The notes: generated by a model from the sequence alone, not told the origin. A stretch of 64,000 nucleotides of DNA from Isoetes taiwanensis (GCA_021234155.1 JAJEKV010000213.1:124001-188000), one strand, 5' to 3'. Counted from the first letter of the stretch, positions 33,798 to 44,403 are shown. Program-made: numbers and translations.

Positions 33798-34179
33798 AGA
33801 AATAGAGAAATTTGAATTTCAAGAAAACACAAAATGCGTTTCAAATATTCTTGATACATACAAATAATAATGACGAAGACCATTCACGTGACTTCTTTCA
33901 TTAAGTTTTTAAAATCCCGCCAAATTTATCCCGCCCTAAACGTAGTTAACCTAATCTTTCTTCTAATTCGAATTTTCCCGACCGCCAGAGTTTCCATAGC
34001 GCCTTCAGCTTCTCAAATCAGCTTCAGGAGACTCAAATCAGCTTCTCAAGAATGGCTCTGTAATTCGGGTACTCATCTCATTCCAATAGCTTGAACATTA
34101 ATTTCCAATAGTAGGTGTCGAATAGCAATTTTCTCGCAATTGTCGAAGATGAATGTTTCATGTTAACTACAAATCAGAA

Positions 34180-34391
34180 AAGGAAAGTAGGATTATGCAA
34201 GATCGACTCCATCGATCCGATCGTCAAACCGCCATGGAATTCGCCGGGGGATAAGTATGTCCGAAAGTTACAGTGATTAATCACCGCGCTATGGATGAAG
34301 CTTTACCTCGGCAGAGACATTCCTTGGGGATACGGTTGGAGAAAGTGTTGGAACATTTGTTGCATGGCCAAGAAACCGCTTAAAAAAAAGG
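34180..34391 (+). other. Possible plus-strand exon in D1
   Basis: One frame gives WNSPGDKYVRKL, then ITALWMKLYLGRDIPWGYGW and a basic end KKPLKKK, stopping exactly at a consensus donor (AAAAAG/GTATGT, about 34,390). One internal stop is present. It could be an upstream exon of the transposase gene or chance. Confidence 0.3.
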
Positions 34392-34404
34392 TATGTAACA
34401 TGTA

Positions 34405-35177
34405 TTACATTGTAGAAATATAGAAGTAGACAAAATTTGTTGTATTCATTGGAAAAAGATTACAATTGTATATAATGCGGATAAACCGGATAAACCGCAT
34501 AAAAATCCCGTGACTATGTTTCAAGCCCGCCCATCGAGTATTTTGGGCTATCGATACTCCCATTTCCATTGCAAGGCATAGTGAATTCTTCCGTAAAAAC
34601 CCCAAAGAAAAACACCGTGCTCTAGCTCCACCACCCCCTCCCGCTCCACCTCCACCTCCTCGCCGCTCCTCCTCCCGCTCCACCCCCGCCCATTGGTTGA
34701 ACCTCCAATGCATCAGATAGCCTGCGTAGTGGTTCCATTGGTTGAGCCATCTCCATTGCATCAGATACACTTTGTGGTAGTGGTTCGTGTTGGGGCATCG
34801 GGCATAGAGGCTAACCACTAAGAAACGCAGCCCTCATTTTGAATCTCGAGCCGACGGATGTAGATTCACTCTCGATCAATGCATGTACCTTGCATTCTCG
34901 GAAGTGATTAGATAAGAGGGCGAAGCCTCCGGCGATTGGAAGCAAGGGCCCCGTGAGCCCGTGATCTATCATTGCCCTGGCGCTCCGCCGCCATCATCAT
35001 TACTTGATCCAAGTACTCCTGTGGGTTGCAAGATCGGTGCTCCAGCCGAATCGGTGGTTCGGCCGGTTCAACCGACTGGAGATTGAGCCTAAAACCGAGT
35101 CGGGCTGTGTGATTGCTGGCCCAAATGTAATTCCAATCCATCTTCGCCACCAACCGGATGATTAATGTAACCCGCAT
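34405..35177 (-). other. Unassigned minus-strand open frames in D1
   Basis: Two frames, 137 residues (34,818-34,405) and 89 residues (35,177-34,908), are open but resemble nothing I know. The first includes a glycine-rich run encoded by a C-rich stretch at 34,620-34,690. They may be exons of the accessory gene. Confidence 0.25.
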
Positions 35178-36860
35178 CTATCAATAGGAAGTGAGCTTGA
35201 GTATCGTGATTCACGCCCGGGCGTGTTATATTTCTTTTATTTATAAACTTAGAAACTAAGAGACACGCCCGGCCGTGTTTAGCGTAAAAGTTGAAAGTAG
35301 GGATACAATTGTTTGCACGCCGTGTAAACCGCTATATAGGAAAACTATACACTTTCTAAGTGTATTCAAGAGGCGCGGTAAATAATTGCCCGGCCTTTAT
35401 CTATTTACTTATCTATCTGCATTGTGTTTTTTTTTCTCCTCCTCACGAAATGAGCGTGTATTCATGTTGAAGGCTAATGTTACCCTAAAACACGCTTTTA
35501 GCGTGTTTCAAATATTATCTTCAGATTTTTCTAATGCTTTCTACTACACTTATTCATAATAGAAACTTGCATGCAATAGCATGATTAATTCAGATGAGAA
35601 ACTCAAGAATTTACTCGAACAAAGAAGCGGATGAAGTTTATAAAAACTATTCCGGTTTTCATAAACATCATCGCTTCCTCTAGCCGAAAGCAAATGCAAA
35701 AGCTTGTCTTCTTGGATTAAACCCGCCATTGAGATGCAACTTAAAACTAAAATGAAAACTAACCTTGAGTTCGAGGCTGGAAGGATTCAAGAACGGAGGA
35801 CTATGCTTGTGGTTTTAATTCGAGGCTTTTCGATTCTGCACCTTAGTCCTCTGCTTTTGGTTTTAATTCGAGTCTCCGATTTCCTCCGCTATGATGCTCT
35901 GTAACAAAAAGGCGAGTCTTTTAGTAAGTTAGGAATTGCCGTAAACCAAACATCTAACATTGATGAATATAAATCTGCTCACCAAGATTTCGACGGCGGA
36001 TCCAAACACGCAGGTTAAAACGCAAATCGTATGAAGGAAGGAAGAAAATGTAGGAACTTTGAGAGCGTAAAATGGATTTATATAGGCACAATTAGAAAAA
36101 AGTTAGCGTGAATAATTGATTGCTTGATTAACACGCCATGCATCGGCCTTCCCTACGGACATGACATGTATATGGTATATATGGAGAATATTGCATTTCA
36201 TGCAATAAATTCTCACGCATTTTATTCCATTTATTGCATTCGAAAAAATAGAATTTAGAAATTTTATATAGGCTACATTAAAAATGATTGTAAAGGCAAA
36301 ATTATGAAGGCTAAAAAATGACTTGTAAGGTTGGGGAATTGTTTTAGGTCGATAGGAAAATTTCCTATGGTTCTTGTGACTAATCGTGAGAGATTTCTCA
36401 TGTGGTTGATTTATAGTGTTCCCGGAGACTTTGTTGAGACAAAATTTGCAGATACAAAATTCTAGAGAGACAAAATTTTAGAGAAAACAAAAGCCTTTGG
36501 AGCCAAAATAATTGAGAATACAGTTTGATTTTATCCAAAAAATTTATGTACGTAAAAACTGCTTTGAAGAAAACTGTTTGAAGACAAAGTTTATGAAGAA
36601 AAACTGCTTGATTTCATTAAAACAGCTTGTATGTACAGATGCCCGAAGGCTTGGAAGCAAATGGTTCAAGGCTTTTCACACAATTTAGAAAAAATGCCCG
36701 GAGGCGTGTCCAAAACTTCGTAAGAATGGAAACAAAAAATGGGCCTTGGGGATCTGCAGATCACTCTTCTTCCACGCCCGCAACAAAGAAGAAAGAAAGG
36801 TGTTAGAAAAGAAAGAAAGGTGCAAAAAACAAAAACAAAAAGAAATCACATGCAAACCTG
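35178..36860. other. D1 intergenic or intronic region with promoter-like block
   Basis: Mostly AT-rich, without reliable frames. At 36,060-36,145 a block on the minus strand contains TATATAAATCC and then ACGCT..CAA-type sequence. It resembles 37,300-37,375 closely, so two related minus-strand promoters seem to exist. Below the first, a GT donor (CTTG/GTGAGC at about 35,980) suggests a short leader exon. Confidence 0.4.
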
Positions 36861-36869
36861 GTTCATCTC

Positions 36870-37275
36870 TTAACCACTCCAAAAACCGGGTCGAATTGTC
36901 GACCTTCTTCCTCCTCTCCTCCTCCTCCTCCTCCTCCTCCTCCTCCTCCTCCTCCTCCTCCGAGATTTCATTCTCTGCTTGTGGTCAAGCCAACCCGGAG
37001 CAGAGCTGTTTCATGCTCTTGGGAGGACATCTCCTCCTCTTCCTCCAACTCCTCCTCTTCCTCCTCTTCGTAATCGAGGAATCGGAGGAGCTCAACTCCT
37101 CCTCTTCCATAACGGGAATCAATCATCCTCCTCAACCTAATCGAGGAGAATTGGGGAAAGAAAATCAATGAGGGGGAATTGAGCTGGGTTCTTCAACCCG
37201 ACGCCTCTTTGAGGAGACCTCGGGTTCTTCATGAAGGTCGAAATACCGAGGCTGAACGCTTCATGGCGGGTAAAA
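36870..37275 (-). pseudogene. D1 minus-strand exon encoding a glutamate-rich protein
   Basis: It starts at an ATG near 37,275 (MKRSASVF). After frame breaks it continues through RRMIDSRYGRGGVELLRFLD and two poly-glutamate tracts, encoded by CCT/CTC repeats at 37,020-37,085 and 36,905-36,962, to STRFLEWLRDEPG at a CCAG/GTTTGC donor (about 36,868). A TATATAAA box lies at about 37,320. It may be the first coding exon of the accessory gene at 29,100-33,797. Confidence 0.45.
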
Positions 37276-37849
37276 AAAAATTGGGACAGTAATGGAGGTC
37301 TTGAGAGCGTGAACCGATTTATATAGGGTTAATTAGCTCTTAGCGTGAATAATTTATTGCCTCAAATAACACGCCAGCGCATTTAAATTTCCCAGCCTAT
37401 ATTATCTAGTCTAGGTATATTATTATGGATAATAAATTCTCACGCCTATTAGTTATATGTCTTTTTCAGAATCATATATCCAAATTTTCGATAATTAAAA
37501 TTTGATATATTTATATAAATGTCATTTCCTTTGTTGTTGCCATGAAAATTTTGTTTTAAATGATTTCGTTTTACGCCCATTGTTATTATTATATTAAACC
37601 TATTTCCAAGGAATTTCTTGCTTTTAAAAAAATTTGATTTACCTCTACATATTCCATAAATGTAACGTGACTTTTTTTTATCTTATGGTGTAATAATTTT
37701 TCTTACTCATTGACTAAAAAGGGTGCAATTTGCCTAGGTCAATGGTGCCCTCCAACTCAAGATGGTGAAAAGAGCAATATCAATGAAAACCAACTCCTAG
37801 CAAGAATGTTGAAGAAAAACAATTAGTCCTCTATAGTAGGGTGCAATGG

Positions 37850-40620
37850 AGGAACAAGAAGGTGAGAATCATGCACAAGTGCAACAAGGAAATAGTAGGC
37901 CAAGGAGTCATTGTGCTAGCGAGATCATGGTCAAGCCGTTAATGATGAAAGGCTAGGGGAAGACAATATTGGTATTGCAATTTCGATGTTGGAAGACAAC
38001 TGAAAGGTAAAGGTTTGGGTGACAAGGAATGTTTTGGTTGTGTCAAGCAATTGAGGTTCCTTGCATCATGGCATGGCCTATAAGTAGTGTTCAATTTGTG
38101 GAGGATTATATTTTTCCAGAGCCCGAGGTTGTTGGGGACAATGATTGTCTTGATATTGATCCATTGGCGCTTGGAACTCTAAACCTAGGCAAAAGGGGAG
38201 AAGTATCACGGTTGCCATGACATTATCCTAGCAAAAGAGCCAAGTTGATTAGTGACACCAAACGCGGAGACAATGGTGAAGGTTAGGGGCTCAGATTGTT
38301 GTTGGAGTGATTGTATGCAATTCTTCACAATAGAACAATTGGTGGAAGCAAGAGCCACTTTTCAAGAGTACACCGCTGATGAGAGGAGGACCTACATGTA
38401 CACAATCTTGAGCATGCACTTCAAGATGAAAGAAACCCAAACAGAAAAAGATACCCTTTGCTAGGCAAATGGATATGTGCAAAAGCATGGCAGAGTATCC
38501 ATGCAATTCCAACTTCTTCATGGCATAATTGGCAAAAAAAAACAGGCAGAGGGGAACAGGATTGCTTTACATGGAAATAATGGTTTGTTGAGACCAACAG
38601 CTAGGACCGGGCTGCCAGGGGAGATATTTGAAAAATATATTGATTTCAATGCAGTCTATGCCACACAAAAAGCAGAAGGGATGAAAAGGGAAGAGCAGTT
38701 GTTGAGAAAAGGTTGCCATCACATTGTACTCAAAAGAGTATTTTGGAAGAAGTGAATTCCCTACTTCGAGAATTGGGAATTCTTCCAATATCCCAACCTA
38801 GCTTTAGTAGGTTATGGAAGAAGCATTTCAATCATGTCACCATAGCAACTTCAAACAACTTTGCAAAGTGCAATTTATGTGCTAAGTTGAAGGAGACTCT
38901 TGATAAGACTGTGCAACCTAGTCAAAGGGCTAGGATAAGGGAGCATATGAAGGACCATATGACTGACCAACTATCATGTAGATCATGTTATTGGATGTGG
39001 AGGACTTTATCTGCATTGGAACCCAATAACTATTTATGTATTATACATGACAAGATGGACCAGCAAAAGACTTGTCTTCCACAATTCAAGTACATACCAA
39101 AGTCATGTGGAAGATCATACCCTTTACAGATCTCAATGACTGGGGCAATCTTGCATGGGCAGAATCAAACCTACTATGGCCATTTTAGTTTGGAGTTGTG
39201 GAGTGATGGTCCAGATTTTCATATTGGGAGTATCATGAGGTGTTTGAGAAACTATGAAAATGGATACAATGGTCACCTCAGGACCTTACATAAAATTAGC
39301 CAGTGCACTACATAGAGCATTGTTAGATGGAAACCCTAACAATATTGAAAAGTTCAGCAAGGCAAGGTTTAGGAAGCATGGGTCTAATGAACATGTTGGA
39401 GCTTCAACTTCACGTGCTAAACCTCAAGATCTACCCAAAAGGTTTCTCTTGCAACTTGATAATTGTGCCGGCCAAAATAAGAACAGGTGGATGTTTTCTT
39501 TCCTATCCTACTTAACAGCTGTGGGGATATTTGAAAGAGTTAATTTAGGGTTTCTTATGCCCGGGCATACCCATGAGGATGTGGATGCATTATTTGGCAA
39601 ATATAGTTGTATACTGAAGCAGCAAACAGTGACCAACTTTCCTAGGCTAATGGAAATCTTGCATGAATGCACTACTCCAAACCCTATAGCTTCTCTCATA
39701 GAAGAAGTGCCCGATTGGAAGAGCTTTGTGGATGGTTATACATTGGATCTTGAAGGTCATTCCAAGCCTCTGCAGTTCACTTTTTGGGTGAGAGATGGGA
39801 TTCCAATCTTCCAATGGAAGATGAGACCTTCAGAGGATGAGTGGAGAGGAGGGGAGGAAATATGGCGTAGAGATGAGAATGGCAAGCCTATGATACCTCT
39901 AGGTCAACCAAAAGCTAAGCAATTGGGATTGACTAAGGAAGGAATCCAAGACTATATAAAGCATTGGCAAACCAATCCAGATGACACCAACCGTGCCTTG
40001 GTGGCTTACCGAAGAAGGTGATTAACCCTGTTGGGGAGATAGACACATCCTCGGATGAATTGAAAGAAGGGTGGTTGCCTAAGACTAGGTGGAAGACCTT
40101 AGCAGTCTGCCGAGGATTTTGATGACACTATAAGTAGCATTCATGCAAGCAATATGCTCCTCCTCCTTCGACAAACACTATGTTGGTCCTAAGAACAATA
40201 GGCCAAAGTTTCTAGGCATGGATGCTTATGAACCTTCCATCGACTTGGAATGCCACCAATTTGTGGTAGTAAAGCCATCAGATTTAGATACATATCCGGT
40301 GTGGTTGGGGTTCACTATCTCTCGATATTTGCAAAGAAGAAGGTAATATTAACTTCAACCATGTGTGGGTGGAATGGTGGGTCCAAAGGCATCGAGCTTG
40401 ACCAACGTGATCGGATAAAGAAAGGTACTCAGATTGTTGGACAAAGAGATGGAGGAGAAATGAAAGTGATCCCGATCTTTGGCTAGACTATGAAAGTGTT
40501 TTGTACTCATGGACTCCAAACACTATTCCAGCAAGAAATGCGAGAATTACAATACCCGGGATGTGGGGAAGAAGGCTATGATATCATTGGGGTGCTTGAA
40601 GAAAGTTGAATAACTATGTA
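37850..40620 (+). pseudogene. D1 transposase, DUF7869-like
   Basis: A plus-strand gene ends 190 bp before the right terminus. Early parts (37,850-38,720) are in several frames. 38,713-39,315 contains a two-cysteine zinc motif (AKCNLCAKLKETLDKT...DQLSCRSC) and LCIIHDKMDQQKTCLPQF. 39,254-40,021 contains KRFLLQLDNCAGQNKNRWMF and FLMPGHTHEDVDALFGKYSC. 40,143-40,480 contains FVVVKPSDLDTYPVWLG and an INFNHVWVEWW-type end. The D..., LDN and HEDVD positions fit an RNase H-like DDE nuclease. The arrangement matches what I know as DUF7869 proteins of plants and animals (family name from memory). Being inside clean TIR and target-duplication borders supports a transposase role. At least four frame breaks are present. 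Confidence 0.8.
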
Positions 40621-40778
40621 AATTTTTGTTATCACGTTTTTATGATATGGTGCTATATTGTGAAATATTGACTATTTTGTAAATAACATGATATTACGTT
40701 TTCATAATTTTGAGGTGAAATGTGTGAATTTGAATATGCTACTAAAAACATGCAATATGAAATTTGTCCCAAAATTAA

Positions 40779-40809
40779 GACATAAACCCAATTTAATTGA
40801 ATGATGGTT
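40779..40809 (-). repeat. Right terminal inverted repeat of D1
   Basis: It reads GACATAAACCCAATTTAATT and onward to ATGATGGTT on the plus strand, inverted against 28,462-28,492 with two mismatches. The CTTT target duplication follows at 40,810. Confidence 0.95.
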
Positions 40810-40813
40810 CTTT

Positions 40814-42110
40814 GGTTGAGGAGTTTCTGGAAAATTGCAACATGGAAACACACCATGGTTTCACTCACGCAACTGGTTCAGTCCAAATCCCTTTGGAAAT
40901 AATAGCAAAAGCTCTCAGAATACCAAAAGCAGAGGATACTATCAAAAACCTCACAAAGTTTATTAACAGAGCAGTTGAGAGTCCGGATCCTCTCATGCAT
41001 TAGGAATTTTTTGAGATCATAAAAGGGCCTTCTAAGAACTGCTGACTAAGCTATATGGACTACCAATCAGAAAACAGAACTGGTAATCTAGTCAGCAAAA
41101 CAGTTATAACTAACTCACTGGATCACATTTTCTAGCATAAGTGTTGATAGAAAAGTCCAAATGAGCTCTTGTTTGGTGCAATAGATAGATCTCATTGAGA
41201 TCTTTCCAACCTTGGGTGGTTTTGCATATTTTTTAGCCTCGTAGGATAGTAAACCATTTTTTTTGAAGTTTTGACAATCATAAGTGGTTAAAATATGTAC
41301 AAAGCACCTAAGGTTGGAAAGATCTCAACAAGATCTATCTATTGCACTAAACGAGAGCTCATTTGGACTTTTCTATCAATAGTTATGCTAGAAAATGTGA
41401 TCCAGTGAGTTAGTTATAACAGTTTTGCTGACTGGACCCGTCAGGCTCTGATTTCTGATTGGTAGTTCATTTATCTTCATTTGGCTTAGTTGGCATGTTT
41501 TGAAGGCCCTTTTTTAATCTCAAAAAAGCCCTAATGGTATGAATAAGCACAGTATTGCAAGTTGTTAGAAATCATTATAGCCCCTTATCCAGGAGCTAAA
41601 GAGCACCTGATAAATATAAATCCAAATAAGTCTTGCCAGGAAACCATGATGGACGTGGCTCTCTTTATCAAGGTCAATCATTTACCCTTGGTTTGCATTC
41701 AATTATTTGAACAAATGTGTACAAAGGGGTTTTTGATCGATGCAAGTAAGAGCTTCTCTATTGAAGAACAAGCTTTAACAGGAGTTAGAAGAAGGAACGC
41801 CTATTATTTCCATAAGAGATATCGAGTCATTTATGTTACAACCCTCAGGTTAAGCAAGAAGACCCTAAGAAAAACCCCAAAAAGGGGGATAAGGTGAGTG
41901 AAGATCCCAAGATCTTCACTAAAAAGGGGGATAATGTATATGACCATGACCGGCGACGTCAACAAAAGACCGAAGAGGTGGTCGTCGATAGTAAGGACCG
42001 AAGCAGAGTACTGGAAGCTGTTAGAAGTTTACAAGAGGACGATAGTTGGGGCTGGGCAAGCGGATCAAGCGAGAAGCGACCAAAGAAACAATAAAGGCCA
42101 TGGGGTTGTC
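40814..42110 (+). pseudogene. TR1 downstream coding region, copy 1 (no RT)
   Basis: After D1 the TR1 element resumes (VEEFLENCNMETHHGFTHAT, VQIPLEIIAKALRIPKAEDT), is split by a foldback element (40,998-41,536), and continues with a 111-residue frame at 41,562-41,897 and basic/acidic frames to 42,094. Copy 2 (51,655-52,395) has the same layout and the same stops, so these are fixed features. No RT, RNase H or integrase exists here. The VQIPLEIIAKALRIP stretch faintly resembles the start of plant-mobile-domain proteins. Otherwise unrecognised. Confidence 0.65.
40998..41536. mobile_element. 539-bp foldback (MITE-like) element
   Basis: The ends CATTAGGAATTTTTTGAGAT and, inverted, CATTAGGGCTTTTTTGAGAT open arms of about 230 bp that pair along almost their whole length (GATCACATTTTCTAGCATAA at about 41,123 with its inverse at 41,400). 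The centre is near 41,250. It is absent from the homologous site at 51,838 (CTCTCATGTATGAATAAG), so it is a recent insertion. Target duplication is unclear, at most a G or TG. No coding capacity. Confidence 0.9.
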
Positions 42111-42262
42111 CATGGTGCAACAAGTTCATGTAACTTTGAAATATGTTTTAAAAAAATAACAAGTTAGCTTAGTAAATATTTAAATAGATGTGCTTTGGAC
42201 ATGTGGCCAAAAGGCACTAGGTTACAGTTAAGATTAAATATTAGAAAACACAAAAAAATAGA
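42111..42262. other. TR1 3' non-coding region
   Basis: A short AT-rich spacer. Copy 1 has 20 bp (CTTAGTAAATATTTAAATAG) that copy 2 lacks at 52,467, between similar TTAG/ATAG bases. Confidence 0.5.
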
Positions 42263-42507
42263 TGTTGGGGATTATCCCAACTTAGGATTGCAATGTTGGA
42301 CGGCATAGATTAATTGTTTGGCATTATAAATAGAGAAAAGAAACGTTGTGTATGTTGAGGAAAAACTTTGGAATAAAAATTGTGATGATGTTTTCTCCTT
42401 GACGTTGCTTTGAGGTTTGTGTATGGCGTGTTGCTTATGTTAATTGTTAAACGTCAAGATGTTTTAAATGTTTTATAACAAATAACATAACAACTCACCT
42501 TGGAGGA
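42263..42507 (+). repeat. Candidate 3' LTR of TR1, copy 1, truncated by LINE
   Basis: It starts TGTTGGGGATTATCCCAAC after an A-rich tract. It has a TATAAATAG box at 42,325-42,335 and an AATAAA at 42,373. A LINE end adjoins at 42,508. No matching 5' LTR was found upstream of gag, so this is tentative. The second copy is at 52,545-52,786. Confidence 0.4.
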
Positions 42508-43461
42508 TTGGTATTGGGATGGTCAGTTAGCTTCGTGGGAGTTCTTTCGAGCTCGCTTTTGCCTGAGGGGCAGTGACTGGGCTATCTGGGAACAAGTGGC
42601 GATGAGTATTCCACTGCACATACCTATAGTCCCTCAGGATTATGTGGTGGTGCAGGTTTAGAAGATTCATCCGGATGTTGTGTCTTCTTGTTTTGTGCGG
42701 TCTTGTTACCGGGTGCTGGCTATTCATGACACATTGCCCCCTTCGGGCAAGTGGTCTCTGGAGCTTAGGGTTCTCGATGGCTCGGTTTGGGCGTGGACAT
42801 GGAGCTCACTTCCCCACCGAAGGTTAGGGTGCTTCTTGGTGGTGTGGTGCAATCACCGTCGACGTGGTGAATGCCCTTGTGAGTCGGGGCTTTAGGGTGT
42901 GAGCCCTCTACGCCCCCTTGTTGTGGCCTTCATCGAGACCGTGGAGCATTGTGCGGGTTTTATGCCCTCACTTGCGTGCTGCTGGGATTGGGTTAGGGGC
43001 TCGGTTTGGTGAGATTGACTATCCGCCAGATTGCCGCCTATGTGTATCCTGGTGCTTGGCAGCTCTTATGAAGCAAGCCTTGCATCCGTCGCGTATTTGG
43101 TTGGTGTGGCTGATTTGGAAGCGGCGGCGGTTGTGGATCTTCGGGGGATTCAATAGCTTGCGACCTCTTTGATTCCTCGACTTCGTACAAAATTTGTTTC
43201 AAAGCTTTTACGGTGTTCCCGGGATTGGTAGAGCGGAAGTTTGCTATTTGGCGAGGACTTCTTGGGTGTTGTAGATGGTGATGGTCGGGTTTGTACTGTG
43301 AAGTAGAGTTTGCGTTTTTCTATGAGTTTGTTATGGAGTGTCGAGGTATCATTTGTCTCTTTGAGGCAGTTCTCCTTCCTCCTCACTTGCTTTGTAACAT
43401 TACTATTCTTTTAATATATTGACGACATACGTTCTTCAAAAAAAAAAAAAAAACAAAAAAA
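42508..43461 (+). mobile_element. LINE A-type 3' end, copy 1
   Basis: It begins in the C-terminal ORF2 region (DWYWDGQLASWEFFRARFCL) and has the zinc-ribbon core with many frame breaks, a 3' UTR and a poly(A) run (43,438-43,461). AACATAA bases before the start (42,495) and after the tail (43,461) may be the target duplication. It is the same insertion as 52,787-53,735. The two differ mostly at CAG/CTG sites. Confidence 0.85.
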
Positions 43462-44340
43462 CATAAGAATATGGCAACGAATAGAACGAACAGACATAAC
43501 CTGTTCTCGGCCGGAACCGTCTGCGCTTGCATCTGGACTCCCTTTCGACTGCTCTTCTAACCTGTGATCCAACAAGCAATCTCCAGTGACTGCCAGACCG
43601 ACCTCTTCAGCGATTCCAGATCCGGCAACCAGGTAAAAAATGCGGTCCATGATTGTTTTTAGGATATGGTTCTTTGCCATCTTGTGAGCATCGATGGAGA
43701 TTATTTTCGGTGGTTATGTGGTAGACAAAAGGCAGAAATCATTCTCGGCAATGTTCTATTTAGAAGTTAATCTGGTTCATGAATCTGATCACGGGCTATA
43801 AAATCTGAGTTTCCACAGTTCGTTTTGGTTATGATAGAACGAAGAGATTGTTACGGATATGCTTGTGATTATGGAAACTTGTCTCTGGTTATCTGGTCAT
43901 GAAAATAATTATTGTGGTGTATGTCTTGTGATGCAGACATGGATGTGATTGAGCAAGGAAACATAAAGGAAACTATTAACTGGATAGACTACCTGGACAG
44001 CCCTTAACGGTAAGATAGACTTACCTGGCTGTATGTTCTTATTTTGCAAAGCTGTTACTCCAGGGTGAGAGACTGGAGGGTTAACAACTGTACCATTTAG
44101 CTCTTCATCCTTTAATTCGCTTACAACCTGAACACCCTCTGCTGCTTTCGGATTTGCTGTCATGATTGATTGCCATCTGTGCAAATCAGCTCTAATTTCT
44201 GATGCTTTATGCTCCATCAACTCAATCTTTCTTTTGATATCATTTTTCCTATCCTCGTTTGCTTGCAATCGTTGCTTGCATCTATCAAACCTAGTTGATG
44301 TTGCAGCCAACCATTCCTTCACAAGTCTGCCATAGTCTGC
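43462..44340 (-). pseudogene. Gene-derived segment R, copy 1, with a coiled-coil exon
   Basis: On the minus strand a TTTTGTTTTGCAG acceptor (44,337) opens an exon of about 130 residues: DYGRLVKEWLAATSTRFDRC, then KRKIELMEHKASEIRADLHR (helical, coiled-coil-like) and SIMTANPKAAEGVQVVSELK. The frame runs on to 43,909. Below it, 43,900-43,462 has no long frame. Because the same segment occurs three times and joins the exons at 56,575-57,290, it is read as the 3' part of that gene. The protein family is unknown to me. Confidence 0.6.
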
Positions 44341-44403
44341 AAAACAAAACACTGCGTATATGTCAGCTTCCTAACATAGTAAGCCACGTACTAATGGAAG
44401 ACC

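Larger units (their letters stand above)
28462..40809. mobile_element. 12.35-kb DNA transposon with a DUF7869-like transposase (element D1)
   Basis: The 31-bp terminal inverted repeats (28,462-28,492 and 40,779-40,809) start AACCATCAT and match at 29 positions. CTTT is present on both sides (28,458-28,461 and 40,810-40,813). The homologous uninterrupted sequence at 51,651-51,654 has a single CTTT, which proves a clean insertion with a 4-bp target duplication. Inside, a transposase-like gene reads on the plus strand at the right end, and spliced accessory genes read on the minus strand over most of the rest. Palindromes around CACGCC/GGCGTG are scattered from 29,450 to 37,450. Confidence 0.92.

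Noticed and set aside
28462-40809. D1 as a CACTA, Mutator or hAT element
   Set aside because: The ends are AACCATCAT rather than CACTA, the target duplication is 4 bp rather than 3, 9 or 8, and no transposase of those families is seen.
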